From: Phycisphaerales bacterium
GTDB lineage: Bacteria > Planctomycetota > Phycisphaerae > UBA1845
Direction of reading: 5' to 3'
NCBI GenBank assembly: GCA_020852275.1
Contig: JADZBE010000013.1
Coordinates: 124,001 to 188,000, forward strand
Length of the DNA stretch: 64,000 nucleotides
Shown here: one piece after another, positions 50,175 to 60,452 of the stretch
Layout of the letters: each line of letters begins with the position of its first letter
Numbering within the stretch: position 1 is the stretch's first letter
Position numbers and translations under genes: made by a program
Notes under the pieces: model-generated
What the model was told of the DNA's origin: nothing
Database searches by the model: none
Seen by the model: only the letters and a program-made list of their open reading frames with translations

Positions 50175-53100
50175 TCACGGCTTCGCCGGCGCGGCAGCGG
50201 CGCTCGGCGCGGCACTGGGCGCCACCGCGGGCTGCTCCCCTTTGCGGGCGGCCTCGATCTTCTTGCCCGTCTCCGCCGCCACGCGCTCCGCCCCCCGGTC
50301 CTTGGGATCGTCCGTAAGCTTCCTCTCCGCGTGGGCCTTCGCCTCCGTCCAGCGCGCCAGCGCCTCGTCGCGCCGGCCCGTCTGCCACGCGGCGTCGCCC
50401 AGATGATCGGGGATGACTTCATCCTCCCGCGCCTCGGCGTGGATCGATCGGCGAATCCACGTGTACGCTTCCTCGAACTCGCCTTTCTTGTACTTAGCCC
50501 AACCATAGCTGTCGAGATAGGCCGCGTTCCGCGGAGAACGGGCGAGCGCCAACCGCGTCATCCGCTCCGCCTCGTCCAGCCGCAGACCCTGATCGGCCAG
50601 CAGATAGCCCAAGTCGTTGTTGACGCCGACGTTGAAGGGATCGATGCGGTGACACGTCTCCAGCGCCTGCTGCGCCTCGGCCATGCGCCCCGCGAGCTGG
50701 TAAATGCTGTACGAAAGCAGGGTCAGTTCGAAGCGCGACTCGTCATCGGACGCGGCATCGAGCAACTGCTGCAGCCGCAGCAGCGCGGCATCGTACTGCT
50801 TGGCCAGCATCAGCTCCTGCACGATCCACACGTGCAGCATCTGAATGATCCGACCCAGCCCCTCCTCCGCGCGATCCGGGCGGATCCCGCGGCGCTCCAC
50901 CTGCTCACGCACCGCCCGCGTCAGCGCCGTGATCCAATCTTCCAGGAAGCGGACGTTTTCATCGTGCCGCCCGGCCGCCCGTTGAAAGCGGAAGATGCGT
51001 TCGCGCAGGCGATCGGGATCCGCGCAGACGGCCAGCTCCTGCTTGAGCAGGTCGATCGCCTCGTCGTACCGCTCGGCGAGCGCGAGCTTCGTCGCCAGTT
51101 CGTCGAACACGCCTTCGTTTGACGGATCCTCCGCAACCGAATCCAACACAAGCTGCATCGCGCGGTCCGTCTGGTCCGCGGCGATCAACGCGTTCACCAG
51201 GATTTCCCTCGCAACCTTGTCGCCGGCGGCCTCGAACGCCTTGCGCGCCAGCGGCAGCGCGTCCGCCACGCGATCATCCTCCACGTACGCGAGGATCAGC
51301 CGCTGCGACCACGGCCCCGCCGGAGCGTCCGCCGCCGCCCAGCCGGACAGCTTCTGATACATTTCGTCAGGCCGCCGCATCAGCCGGAGAATCTCGATGA
51401 TCTTCCCGCGATACGCGGCCCGCACGCTGTCAGACAGGTCGGGGCGCGATTCTTCCTTCTGCACCAAAGCGAGCGCGTCGTCGAACCGCTGCACGACCAT
51501 CAGCGCCTGAAGCAGCTCGCCTCGCAGGGGATGGCGATTCGGGTACCGCGGCAGCATCGGCTCCAATCGCTTGGCCGCACTTTCGAAATCCAGCAGCGCC
51601 TCGTCCAGTCCGACCAGGCGCAGGAAATAATCCTCGGAGGCAGGTTCCAGCCGCAGCGCCTCCTCGTATCGCGCGCGGGCGTCGTCGAACCGCTGCGAAG
51701 CCGCGAGCAGGTCCCCCAGCGCCACGAGCGTTCGCGCGTCCGGACCATTGCGTTTCAGCGCTTCCTCGAGGATCGGGATCGCCGCCGCCGGATCCGCCTT
51801 CTGCCGCCGCTGAACTTCCACGAGGCATCGCGCCAGCGCCGAGGACGTCGGCGCGACCTTGTCCAGCTCCTGCAACTGCCGTGCGGCCTCTTCGATGCGG
51901 TCCGTTTCGAGATAGCGCACGATCAGGTCCTCGCGCGCTTCGGCCTTTTCCGGATGCGCGTCGATGACGGCGCGAAGCTGCTGCTCGAATTGCAGGTCGC
52001 GCCCCGTCCGCTGATACACGCGCGCCAGCGCCGACATCACCCGCTCGTTCGTGCGGTCCCGTTGCAGACCCGCCTTGTAGTGCAGTTCCGCGCCGCTGAG
52101 ATCATCCAGCCCCTCGCACGCCTGCCCGAGAATCCACTCGCAGTGCACATCCTCAGCCGCGTCGGGCTGCTGGCGCGCGACGGCGCCGCGGGCGCGCTCC
52201 CACTGATAGCCGCGAAGATACGCCTCGCCCAGAAGCCGCCGCGCCTCCGGCCGCGCCGCGAGTTCCGCCCCGCCGCCCGTCAGCTCTTCGATCGTTCGAT
52301 CGGTCCGGCCCGCGGCAAACGCAATCTCCGCCCGCAGGTACCGCAGGTTCGGTCCGGCGCCTTGGGCCCTGGCGCTCAGCATCGCGTCCGCCGCGCGCGG
52401 GTCAGCCGCCGCCCCGCGCAGAACCTCCACGATGCTCGCCGCCGCCGCGGCATCCTGCGTCAAACCGCCCTCGGCTACGCGAAGCACCACAGGCCACTGC
52501 GACGATTCGATCAGAAGCCGCAGCAGCGACAAGCGCACCTCCAGCGAGCCGGGCGACCGCGCAAGAAACCCGCGCAGGTCGTCGATGCAGTCGCCAGGCC
52601 GGTTCAGTCGGCGCGCGGCGTCGCGCAGCGCCAGCGCCAGCCGCTCGCTGTCCGGCTGCGCGGCAAGCCGAGCGCGCAAGTCGTCCAGCACGGCCGCGCC
52701 CCGCCCCTGCTTTTCGCGGAGTTCGACAAGCAGGTCCACCAGCGCCGGCTCGTCCGCGCCGACCGCGTGAAGCGCCTTCTCAGCGTCCTCCCAGCGTCGC
52801 GCCGCCAGCAGCAGCCGCACGCGGCGCACGCGCAGCGCGGGCGCGGTGTCGCCGCCGTCGATGCGCCGCGCAATCTGATCCGCGGCGTCCGAGCATCGCC
52901 CCAGCCGCTCCAGCACATTCGCGCGCAGAACCGGAAGCGAGGCGTCGGTCGTCGCCCCTCGCCCGGCAACCTCAGCCTCCTTCGGCGAAGCCTTCAGCCA
53001 TTGCTCCAGTCGATCGAACTGCGCCAGCGAGGCCGACAGGTATCCCGCATGCGAAAGCGCGACGCCCAGGTCGTACAAGCCCGCGGCGAACGTGGCGTCC

Positions 53101-53738
53101 GCGGCGCTCTCGGCCAGCAGAACGCCGGTGCGCAGCGGAATCAGCGCGTCCTCCCATTGCCCGCCGTCCGCCGCAATCCTCCCCAGCAGCAGATGAAGCC
53201 GGGGATCGTCCGGATGAGCCGCCAGCGCCGACTGCGCCGAGGATCGCGCCCGCTCGACGCTCCCGGCGCGGAAGTGCAATTCCGCCAGCGCCGTCAGAAT
53301 CCTCGGATGCCCGGGGTCGTAGCGCAGCCCTCGCTCCAGCTCGATGACCGCCTCCGTGAAACGCTGCTCGGAGGCGAGGGCTTCGGCGCGCTGGATCTGC
53401 TCCTCGCCGCGCGACGAAAGCGGCTTGACCTCGACGGGCGCAGGCCGCTCAACCCGCGGCTGAATTTCAGAGAGGGGCAGAAACGCGCGCGCGGCATTCT
53501 CGCCTTCGGCCAGGGGCGCAGCTCCCGCCGCGCCAACGGCGCCGCGCTCGCCCGGTCCCGACGCGCAGCCGCCCGTCCCGCCGGATGCGACCCCCAAGGC
53601 GACCAGGAGGACGAACGCCTTCCCCGAACTCGCGCGACCGAAGCGGGAGCCGCACGCGGCGAGGGCTGAATCTTCGACCGCTCCGCGCCGTCCGCGGCGC
53701 GCTGCCGTCCGGCTCGGACCGCTGATGATCGTTGACAT
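50175..53738 (-). CDS. Large TPR-repeat lipoprotein
   Basis: A 1187-residue protein. The N terminus has a basic region, a hydrophobic stretch (FVLLVALGVASGGTGGC) and a possible lipidated Cys. Then come more than 20 tetratricopeptide repeats, such as LERGLRYDPGHPRILTALAELHFRAG, PILEEALKRNGPDARTLVALGDLLA and AQQALETCHRIDPFNVGVNNDLGYLLADQG. TPR arrays scaffold protein complexes. The start is ATG 53738 or 53744, overlapping the stop of the HhH-GPD gene. A longer frame up to 54047 lies wholly inside that gene and is rejected. It is co-transcribed with rbfA upstream and yebC downstream. Confidence 0.88.
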   Translation of the reverse strand: MSTIISGPSRTAARRGRRGAVEDSALAACGSRFGRASSGKAFVLLVALGVASGGTGGCASGPGERGAVGAAGAAPLAEGENAARAFLPLSEIQPRVERPAPVEVKPLSSRGEEQIQRAEALASEQRFTEAVIELERGLRYDPGHPRILTALAELHFRAGSVERARSSAQSALAAHPDDPRLHLLLGRIAADGGQWEDALIPLRTGVLLAESAADATFAAGLYDLGVALSHAGYLSASLAQFDRLEQWLKASPKEAEVAGRGATTDASLPVLRANVLERLGRCSDAADQIARRIDGGDTAPALRVRRVRLLLAARRWEDAEKALHAVGADEPALVDLLVELREKQGRGAAVLDDLRARLAAQPDSERLALALRDAARRLNRPGDCIDDLRGFLARSPGSLEVRLSLLRLLIESSQWPVVLRVAEGGLTQDAAAAASIVEVLRGAAADPRAADAMLSARAQGAGPNLRYLRAEIAFAAGRTDRTIEELTGGGAELAARPEARRLLGEAYLRGYQWERARGAVARQQPDAAEDVHCEWILGQACEGLDDLSGAELHYKAGLQRDRTNERVMSALARVYQRTGRDLQFEQQLRAVIDAHPEKAEAREDLIVRYLETDRIEEAARQLQELDKVAPTSSALARCLVEVQRRQKADPAAAIPILEEALKRNGPDARTLVALGDLLAASQRFDDARARYEEALRLEPASEDYFLRLVGLDEALLDFESAAKRLEPMLPRYPNRHPLRGELLQALMVVQRFDDALALVQKEESRPDLSDSVRAAYRGKIIEILRLMRRPDEMYQKLSGWAAADAPAGPWSQRLILAYVEDDRVADALPLARKAFEAAGDKVAREILVNALIAADQTDRAMQLVLDSVAEDPSNEGVFDELATKLALAERYDEAIDLLKQELAVCADPDRLRERIFRFQRAAGRHDENVRFLEDWITALTRAVREQVERRGIRPDRAEEGLGRIIQMLHVWIVQELMLAKQYDAALLRLQQLLDAASDDESRFELTLLSYSIYQLAGRMAEAQQALETCHRIDPFNVGVNNDLGYLLADQGLRLDEAERMTRLALARSPRNAAYLDSYGWAKYKKGEFEEAYTWIRRSIHAEAREDEVIPDHLGDAAWQTGRRDEALARWTEAKAHAERKLTDDPKDRGAERVAAETGKKIEAARKGEQPAVAPSAAPSAAAAPAKP

Positions 53739-53743
53739 GCGCA

Positions 53744-54535
53744 TCACTTCCCTGCTTTGCGATTTGCGGACTTGGCGCGCGGCGCCGAAGCCTTGCGCGC
53801 CGCCGACGCCTTGCGCACCGCCGACGCCTTGCGCACCGCCGTCCCCTTCTGGACCGCCGACGACTTGCGGGCCGGCGTCGATGAGGCTTTGACCGCGGCA
53901 GCCCGCGGCGGCGCCGGCTTCAACCGGCCGTGCGAACCCTCGGAGTATGCGGCCATGACCTGGCAGAACCGCCGGGCGTCGCTGGCTTTGACGTGCCGCT
54001 CCAGAAACGCCTGCACCTCCTCGCGCGGGGCGTTGGGATCCACCCACTCTTCCTTGCGCATCAAGGCCAGCAGCCGGTCATGCACGGGAATCGCATGGGC
54101 GCCGAGGCTCCACAACATCACGTACGCCGTCGCGTAACCGTCCATGCCGGGCAGCGACTCCAGATACTTCTTCGAGTCCTTCACCTTGCCGGACAGGAGG
54201 CGGTCCAGACTCATGGCGTTCTCGCGGCGGTAGATCCCGTTGAGCGCCAAGTACAGGCGATTGCACGCGTCCAGCGGTTGATGCAGCGTGCCCCCCACCG
54301 CGCCGGCCAGCTCCTCGGGCGTGGACACGCGCAGCTCGTTCCAGTCGTGCACGCGGCGGAAGAGCTTCGTCAGCGCGTACTCCCCGGCGAGGGGTCCGTC
54401 GTGCCGCCCGAGCACCGCGACCGCAAGATGGCGCAGCGGATTCGGTGACCCGTCGCTCGGCGCGGCCGGCGCCTTGCGCGCCATTCGCAGATACGCGCCG
54501 CGCAGGCGGGTCGCATACTCGGTGCCGTGCTTCAT
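53744..54535 (-). CDS. HhH-GPD superfamily protein (endonuclease III-like) with Lys/Ala tail
   Basis: A 263-residue protein. Residues 30-200 fit the helix-hairpin-helix DNA glycosylase fold: AVAVLGRHDGPLAGEYALTKL, LLSGKVKDSKKYLESLPGMDGYATAYVMLWSLGAHAIPVHDRLL. The catalytic Asp of the family is present in IPVHD. The Lys of bifunctional endonuclease III is absent, since the hairpin reads LPGMDGYA. No iron-sulfur cysteines follow. The last 50 residues are a histone H1-like K/A/S/R repeat tail. It overlaps rbfA by four bases and the TPR gene by one. Confidence 0.8.
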   Translation of the reverse strand: MKHGTEYATRLRGAYLRMARKAPAAPSDGSPNPLRHLAVAVLGRHDGPLAGEYALTKLFRRVHDWNELRVSTPEELAGAVGGTLHQPLDACNRLYLALNGIYRRENAMSLDRLLSGKVKDSKKYLESLPGMDGYATAYVMLWSLGAHAIPVHDRLLALMRKEEWVDPNAPREEVQAFLERHVKASDARRFCQVMAAYSEGSHGRLKPAPPRAAAVKASSTPARKSSAVQKGTAVRKASAVRKASAARKASAPRAKSANRKAGK

Positions 54536-54984
54536 CGGTCCGGTTCCTCGTCACCCGGCTTTCCCTCCTCCTCGGAAAGCCCCCCGATTTCCGCTTCGCG
54601 CTCAACAGCGGCGACGCCCGGCTCCTCGGCTTCGCCGCGCTCCTGACGGTTCAGGTCGATCAGCCGCAAGGTTTCCATGGCCGTGACAAACGCCGTGTCC
54701 AGATCGAAACTGATCCGGGGGCATTGCCGGATGTGCAGGAAGCCTGCGAGCAGCGTCTGCAAATGCCCGCTCGCGTGGCGCAGACCGGCCAGCGTCTTGC
54801 GCCCGGCGCTGGGCGGACCGTGCACGACGACGAACACCCGCGCGGCCATCAGATCCGGGCTGACCTCCACGCGCGTGATCGACGTCAGCGGCTCGATCCG
54901 CGGATCGCTCAGACGCGAGCGGATCGCTTCGCTGAGGAACGTCTGGATCGTACTGGCCAGTTTTTCCTTGCGGTACGGTTGCAC
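54532..54984 (-). CDS. rbfA: Ribosome-binding factor A
   Basis: RbfA assists 16S rRNA 5' maturation and cold adaptation of the 30S subunit. The 150-residue protein has the KH-like core: RKEKLASTIQTFLSEAIRSRLSDPRI, TSITRVEVSPDLMAARVFVVV, LRHASGHLQTLLAGFLHIRQCPRISFDLD. The last 35 residues are an acidic extension. The start is GTG at 54984, and the stop overlaps the next start (ATGA). It belongs to the nusA-infB operon. Confidence 0.93.
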   Translation of the reverse strand: MQPYRKEKLASTIQTFLSEAIRSRLSDPRIEPLTSITRVEVSPDLMAARVFVVVHGPPSAGRKTLAGLRHASGHLQTLLAGFLHIRQCPRISFDLDTAFVTAMETLRLIDLNRQERGEAEEPGVAAVEREAEIGGLSEEEGKPGDEEPDR

Positions 54985-55070
54985 GGTGGTCGGCGTTTCC
55001 TCTGCCTGCTCCTCCCTTCAGTTCGACGGCGCCGGGTCGCGGATGCTTCGCGTCCGCGCGACGCCGCGCG

Positions 55071-56201
55071 CTACTTGCCCTGCTTGGCGTCGGCCTGCGC
55101 GGCGCTGTTCCCCTCCTTCGTGCCCACGGTCGGGGCGGTGAACTGCCCGGTCCCCACGTCGATCTTGAACAGTCGAATCTTCTTTGCTCCGGATCCGTCA
55201 TCGGTCTCATACGGGATGATGCCGACGCGCTTCAGCGCGTCCATCACGAACGTGCGGTCCACCACCGGCACGTTGTAATACTCCAGCTCCCCGCGCACGT
55301 GCTCGTCGTCGAAACGGTACTTTTCCTCCGATGGGAGGTACCGCGTGACGACCTCCTGAAGGCTGACCTGCGCCGGGACGAACAGCGCCTGCACGGAGGC
55401 CCATTCATCCTTCCGCGGCGTCACGGTGTACTGCCGCACGAGGTAGATCTGATCGCCCGACTTGGCGACAAACGCGGCGCTGGCGTGGTCCGGCAGAAAG
55501 TACGAGCTCACGAGCGCCTCGCCCGCTTCCTTTTCTTTCAAGTGCTCCAGCTTGCGGCGGAATTCGATGTACTCCGGGTAGTTCCTCAGGCTCTTGTCGT
55601 TCCACGGCAGCGCCACCTCGACGACCTGCGGTCCTTCCAGCCCGCAAACCGTCTCGCCCGACGCGAGCCGCTTGCGCTCCACAGCGCTGTCAATGCGCGC
55701 CTTCTCGCGATAGGCCTTGCCGTCCGCGACCCAGATCTCCGCCGTCGCCGGCACGGCCGAAACGTACAACCCGCCGGCTCCTTCCAGCCCCAGCCCCAGG
55801 TTCCCCCGCTGCGGCTTCGGCGCCGGCTGCTCGGCCACCTGCGGCGGCGGAGGCGGTGGGGGAGACAGCATGTTTTGGATCTGGGGGATAATGAAACTCC
55901 TTGAAACGACGACGATGACCGTGACCGCCACGGCGGCGTACGTCAGCTTCAGCACGGTGTCCATGGGACCGTTCTCGCCGCGCTTGCGCCGTCCGGTGAA
56001 GGGTCCGCCGCGCCGCGCCTTCCCCCGCGCGGGCGGCTCCACTTCGCCGCCGCCGACTTCCGTCAGCAGGAAGTCCAGGTCGTCGGCGCGGTCCGAGGGG
56101 ACGCGCACCTCCTTGCCGCAGTAGGAGCACTTGACGTCGCGCCCCGCGTCCTCGTCACGGGCCCGCACCGTATGACCGCAGGGCGATTTGAACTCGATCA
56201 T
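55071..56201 (-). CDS. Zinc-ribbon, single-helix membrane protein in the nusA-infB operon
   Basis: A 376-residue protein. An N-terminal zinc ribbon (C8 ... CSYCGKEV near 25-32) is common in planctomycetes. A basic linker leads to a membrane helix (LTYAAVAVTVIVVVSRSFIIPQI, about 86-108) and a Pro-rich stretch. The domain at 145-360 is conserved-looking but unfamiliar (LVSSYFLPDHASAAFVAKSGDQIYLVRQYTVTP). It sits 19 bases after infB and 86 before rbfA. Its function is unknown. Confidence 0.75.
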   Translation of the reverse strand: MIEFKSPCGHTVRARDEDAGRDVKCSYCGKEVRVPSDRADDLDFLLTEVGGGEVEPPARGKARRGGPFTGRRKRGENGPMDTVLKLTYAAVAVTVIVVVSRSFIIPQIQNMLSPPPPPPPQVAEQPAPKPQRGNLGLGLEGAGGLYVSAVPATAEIWVADGKAYREKARIDSAVERKRLASGETVCGLEGPQVVEVALPWNDKSLRNYPEYIEFRRKLEHLKEKEAGEALVSSYFLPDHASAAFVAKSGDQIYLVRQYTVTPRKDEWASVQALFVPAQVSLQEVVTRYLPSEEKYRFDDEHVRGELEYYNVPVVDRTFVMDALKRVGIIPYETDDGSGAKKIRLFKIDVGTGQFTAPTVGTKEGNSAAQADAKQGK

Positions 56202-56220
56202 GGTCCGGCATCGCTTTCCT

Positions 56221-59022
56221 TCACTTGAGGGTCTGCGCCACGCGCACCAGCTCGAACGACTCGAGCAGGTCGCCGACGTGTACGTCGCTGAAGCCCTCCA
56301 GCATGACGCCGCACTCCTTGCCGGCGCGAACCTCCTTGACGTCGTCCTTGAAGTGCCGCAGCGAAGCCATGGGGCAGTTCTCGCGCACCACCACGCCGTC
56401 GCGCACCAGCTTGATCACGTGATTGCGGGCGATCGTGCCGCCGGTGACGTAGCAGCCGGCCACCAGTCCCACCTTGGAGATGCGGAACAGGTTTCGGACC
56501 TCGAGCGTGGCGCGGGATTCGTAATGCTCTTCCGGAGCGAGCAGCCCCTCCATCGCGCGGGTGATCTCCTCGCTGACCTCGTAGATGATCCGGTGCGTGC
56601 GGACGTCCACGCCCTTCTCGTCGATCAGGCGCTTCGCCCCCAGCGTCGGCTCCACGCGGAAGCCGATGATCACCGCGTCCGTCGCCGAGGCGAGCAGCAC
56701 GTCGCTCTCCGTCACCGCGCCCACACCCGTGTGCCGGATCGAGAGCTTGACCTTGTCCGTCGGCAGCTCCGACAGCAGGTGCACCAGCGCGTCGATGCTG
56801 CCCTGCACGTCCGCGCGGATGATGACGTTCAGCTCCGGCACTTCCTCCGCGTCGCGCCGCGCGAAAATCTCCGCCAGCGAACGCGCCTTGCGGATCATCC
56901 CGCGGGACTCATGGACCCGCTGCTGACGCACGTCGTCCGCGATCTCCTTGGCGCGCGCGGCCGAGTCCAGACGGTAGAACTTGTCGCCCGCCTGCGGAAC
57001 GCCGTCCAGACCCCAGACCTCCACCGGCATCCCCGGCCCCACGGACTTGAGCTTCTGCCCGAGGTCGTCCACCAGCGCGCGCACCTTGCCGCTCGCCGAA
57101 GCGGCCAGAAGAATGTCGCCCACCGCCAGCGTTCCCTCCTGCACCAGCACACGCACCACGGCGCCGACGCCCGGCTTGGTCTCGGCCTCAATGATCACGC
57201 CGGTGGCAGGCACGGTCGGATCCGCCTTGAGGTCCATCAGCTCCGAGAGCGTCATGATGGTCTCCAGCAGCTTGTCGATCCCTTCGCCCGTGGTGGCCGA
57301 GGTCTCGACCACTTCCGTCTCGCCACCCCACGCCACGGGCGACAGCTCGCGCTCCGCAAGCTGCCCGTAAATGCGCAGAAGGTTGTCGCGCCCCAGGTCG
57401 ATCTTGTTCAGCGCGACCATGATGGGAACCTTCGCCGCCTTCGCATGGTTGAGCGCTTCCACCGTCTGCGGCATGACCCCGTCGTCCGCCGCCACCACCA
57501 GCACCACAATGTCCGTCAGGTTCGCGCCGCGCTCGCGCATCGCCGTGAACGCCGCGTGACCCGGCGTGTCGAGGAACGTCACCTGGACGTCGCCCTTCTC
57601 ATAATGATAAGAGCCGATGTGCTGCGTGATGCCGCCGTCTTCCACCGCGGCCACGCGCGCCTTGCGAATACGGTCCAGCAGGCTCGTCTTGCCGTGATCG
57701 ACGTGCCCCATGATCGTCACCACCGGCGGACGCGGCGCAAGGCTCGCGCGCGGACGATCCGCGAATTCCTCCTCGAGCAGATCGAGCGCCGTCTTGGCCG
57801 GAACGACCTCCACCTCGATGCCGAACTCCAGCCCCAGCAGTTGCGCCGTCTCCGGCAGCAGCGCCGTGTTGATGTTCGCCAGGATCTCGAGCTTCTGAAT
57901 CAACGTCTTGGCAACCTGAATCTGATTGATGCCCGTGGCGGCACAGAAGTCGCGGACGGTCACCGGCTCGTGCAGCCGCGCGGTCATCTTCGGACCGCCC
58001 TGCACGGAGCGCCCTTCGTCCTCGCCGCGGCGGCGGTGGATCTTTCGACCCGTGGCGCCGCGCAGACGCTCCTTCCGCTCGGCCAGGTCCTGGTCGCGCC
58101 ACTCCTGGAGCTTCTCGTTGATGCTGCTGTCGGTCTGCGTGGTTCGCCGCAGGTTCTGAGCCTTGATCCGAGCCGCTTCCTCGGCCTTGGTCTTCTTGCG
58201 CGCGCCCCCTCGAACTCCGGCGCGATTCAGATCGGTGGGTGGGCTGACCCCCTCGCGCGGACCCGGCGCCGGGCGGGAGCGCGGCTGGAACCGATCCGGC
58301 TCGGGCGCTTCGTATCGGACCACACGCGGACCCGTAATCTTCGCCGGCGCGGGCACGTGCTTGGGACCGGCGGGCGCGGCCGGGGCGGCAGGTTTCGGCG
58401 CTTCCTCCGGGGCTTTGGCGGCAAGCTGACCGGCGCCCGGTTCTTCCGCGGGCGCGGGTTGAGCCGGTGGCTTGGGTCGCGCGGTATCGGAATCCGCTTC
58501 GACGACGCCGTCGCGCTTCGCCGAGGGCATCGCGGGCTTCGCGTCCGCGGCTGGCGTCGCCTTCGCGGCCGGCTCGAGCGGGGGCGCCGGCGCGATCGGC
58601 GCCGGCTTCGCCTCCGGGAAATCGGCAGCGCCGGGTGCTTCGATGCGGACCGGTGTGACTTCGACGACCGGTTCAGCGGGAATGATGAGCGTCGTGGAAA
58701 GCGATTCGGGCTCGGCTGACGGCGGCTCCTCTGTCTCCACGGCGACGGCGGAGTCCCCCTCCCCCGCCTCGCCCTCGGCCTTGCGGCGACGGCGCCGGAC
58801 GCGGACTTTGGTGAGGTCGATCTGCTCGGCGGTTTCCACCGCGTTGTGGATCGCCCCTTCGGAGAACCACTCGCGGATGGTGGCCTCCAATCCCGCGCTC
58901 AGCGTGGACATGTGGTTCTTCACCACGTCGCCCAGCCCTTCGGCGCGGCACTTCTCGAGGATCACCTTGCTGTTGACCCCCAGTTCGTTCGCCAGGATGT
59001 GTACCCGCATCTTCTCCGTCAA
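56221..59022 (-). CDS. infB: Translation initiation factor IF-2
   Basis: IF-2 is the GTPase that places initiator tRNA on the ribosome. The 933-residue protein has an N-terminal IF2_N domain ([21 protein letters not shown]), a long Ala/Pro/Glu-rich linker (residues about 75-300), and the G domain with [20 protein letters not shown] and NKIDL. Domains II to IV end in [11 protein letters not shown]. The start is TTG at 59022, supported by a GGGGGA site seven bases upstream; ATG at 59010 is possible. It is 24 bases after nusA in the same operon. Confidence 0.96.
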   Translation of the reverse strand: MTEKMRVHILANELGVNSKVILEKCRAEGLGDVVKNHMSTLSAGLEATIREWFSEGAIHNAVETAEQIDLTKVRVRRRRRKAEGEAGEGDSAVAVETEEPPSAEPESLSTTLIIPAEPVVEVTPVRIEAPGAADFPEAKPAPIAPAPPLEPAAKATPAADAKPAMPSAKRDGVVEADSDTARPKPPAQPAPAEEPGAGQLAAKAPEEAPKPAAPAAPAGPKHVPAPAKITGPRVVRYEAPEPDRFQPRSRPAPGPREGVSPPTDLNRAGVRGGARKKTKAEEAARIKAQNLRRTTQTDSSINEKLQEWRDQDLAERKERLRGATGRKIHRRRGEDEGRSVQGGPKMTARLHEPVTVRDFCAATGINQIQVAKTLIQKLEILANINTALLPETAQLLGLEFGIEVEVVPAKTALDLLEEEFADRPRASLAPRPPVVTIMGHVDHGKTSLLDRIRKARVAAVEDGGITQHIGSYHYEKGDVQVTFLDTPGHAAFTAMRERGANLTDIVVLVVAADDGVMPQTVEALNHAKAAKVPIMVALNKIDLGRDNLLRIYGQLAERELSPVAWGGETEVVETSATTGEGIDKLLETIMTLSELMDLKADPTVPATGVIIEAETKPGVGAVVRVLVQEGTLAVGDILLAASASGKVRALVDDLGQKLKSVGPGMPVEVWGLDGVPQAGDKFYRLDSAARAKEIADDVRQQRVHESRGMIRKARSLAEIFARRDAEEVPELNVIIRADVQGSIDALVHLLSELPTDKVKLSIRHTGVGAVTESDVLLASATDAVIIGFRVEPTLGAKRLIDEKGVDVRTHRIIYEVSEEITRAMEGLLAPEEHYESRATLEVRNLFRISKVGLVAGCYVTGGTIARNHVIKLVRDGVVVRENCPMASLRHFKDDVKEVRAGKECGVMLEGFSDVHVGDLLESFELVRVAQTLK

Positions 59023-59046
59023 ACCGATTCCCCCAAACAGGGCCTG

Positions 59047-60390
59047 TCAGCTCTCCCCCCCCGACGATGTCGCATTGCCGGCGCCGGCGTCCGCAAGGTC
59101 CGCCTCGGCGACAGCCTGAGCCGATTCCAAGTCCGCCTCGCCCTCCAATGCCTCCGAGGCGCCCAGCGCCGCCGCGGGCGATTCGATCGCCGCGTCGGCG
59201 ACCGACGACTCCACCGCTGGCGCCGGCGCCGCGGCGGGAGTGATCTTCTTCGCGGCTTCCTCGGCTGCCGCGGAAATGCTCGCGGCCAGGTCGGCGGGCA
59301 CTTCAAGCTCCTGCACCAGCGGGTCGGGCCCGACGCGCGCCAGGTCGTTCACCGAGATGATGCCCATCGCCAGGATCTTATCGAGCAGCACGTCGTCCAC
59401 GCCCGTCACGTTGCGCAGCGTGCGCTCCATCTCGTCGATCGAGCGGTCGTATTCCGCGGGCGTGAGAATGTCGATGTCCCAGCCCGTCAGGCGCGAGGCG
59501 AGGCGGACGTTCTGCCCGCGCTTGCCGATCGCCAGCGACAACTGGTCGTCCGACACCACCACCACGGCGTGCCCCAGCTCGAAGCAGAGGAAAACTTCCT
59601 TGATTTCCGCGGGCTTCAGGGCGTTGGCGATCAGAATCTGCGACGACTCGTTCCAGCGCACGATGTCGATCTTCTCGCCGTTGATCTCCTCGACGATGTT
59701 CTTGATGCGGCTGCCGCGCACGCCCACGCACGCGCCCACCGCGTCCACCTTCGAGTCGATCGACGACACCGCCACCTTCGTGCGATACCCCGGCTCGCGC
59801 GCCAGCGCGCGAATCTCGATGATCCGCTCCGACACCTCCGGCACCTCCGCGTCGAACAGCCGCTTGATGAAGTCCGGGTGCGTCCGCGTCAGCACGATGC
59901 GAACCTGGCTGGCCGACTCGCGCACGTCGAGGATCATCGCCCGCACGCGGTCCGCCGGGTGGTGCGTTTCGCCGGGCAACTGCTCGCTGCGCGGAATGAT
60001 CGCCTCGCCGCGACCGAGGTTGACGACCAGCGTCCCCCCCTCCATGCGCGTGGCCACCCCGGTCACCAGCGTCCCGACGCGCTTGGAAAACTCGTCAAAA
60101 ATGGAGCTGCGCTCGTCTTCGCGCAGCTTCTGGATCATCACCTGCTTGGCCGTCTGCGCCGCGATGCGCCCCAGCTCCTGCATCGACACCGGCTTGCCGT
60201 CCACCGTCGCCGATATCCGCCCATTGGCGCGGTCAATCATCGCCACCACGTCCACCGCGTCGATGTACGTCCGGCGCGCGGCCGAGGCGATGGCCGCCTC
60301 GAGATCGACAAAGATGCTCTCCTTGTCGATGTTCTTGTCGCGGCTGATCGCGTCCACCATGTGCAGGAGGTCGGAATTCATGTTCGCCAT
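59047..60390 (-). CDS. nusA: Transcription termination/antitermination factor NusA
   Basis: NusA binds RNA polymerase and nascent RNA to control pausing and termination. The 447-residue protein has the N-terminal domain (DLLHMVDAISRDKNIDKESIFVDLEAAI), the S1 domain (VGTLVTGVATRMEGGTLVVNLG), two KH domains (GACVGVRGSRIKNIVEEINGEKIDIV and SLAIGKRGQNVRLASRLTGWDIDI), a helix-hairpin region (ILAMGIISVNDLARVG) and an acidic tail. The ATG at 60390 is chosen; ATG 60381 is three codons later. An intrinsic terminator lies 28 bases upstream of the start. Confidence 0.95.
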   Translation of the reverse strand: MANMNSDLLHMVDAISRDKNIDKESIFVDLEAAIASAARRTYIDAVDVVAMIDRANGRISATVDGKPVSMQELGRIAAQTAKQVMIQKLREDERSSIFDEFSKRVGTLVTGVATRMEGGTLVVNLGRGEAIIPRSEQLPGETHHPADRVRAMILDVRESASQVRIVLTRTHPDFIKRLFDAEVPEVSERIIEIRALAREPGYRTKVAVSSIDSKVDAVGACVGVRGSRIKNIVEEINGEKIDIVRWNESSQILIANALKPAEIKEVFLCFELGHAVVVVSDDQLSLAIGKRGQNVRLASRLTGWDIDILTPAEYDRSIDEMERTLRNVTGVDDVLLDKILAMGIISVNDLARVGPDPLVQELEVPADLAASISAAAEEAAKKITPAAAPAPAVESSVADAAIESPAAALGASEALEGEADLESAQAVAEADLADAGAGNATSSGGES

Positions 60391-60417
60391 CAACGATCCC
60401 GGTTGACCCGATGCAAC

Positions 60418-60452
60418 AAAAAAAAGTGGGCGAGGTCCAGGCCAGCCCACTT
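60418..60452 (-). terminator. Intrinsic terminator in the nusA leader
   Basis: On the minus strand an 8-bp stem (AAGTGGGC/GCCCACTT) with a 13-base loop runs into eight T (two of which pair in the stem). It is 28 bases before the nusA ATG and downstream of the consensus promoter at 60733-60760. Confidence 0.85.

Noticed and set aside
53739..54047. Upstream extension of the TPR gene
   Set aside because: It lies entirely inside the HhH-GPD gene in another frame. Its Gly/Ala repeat is only the antisense-phase reading of the Lys/Ala tail codons.
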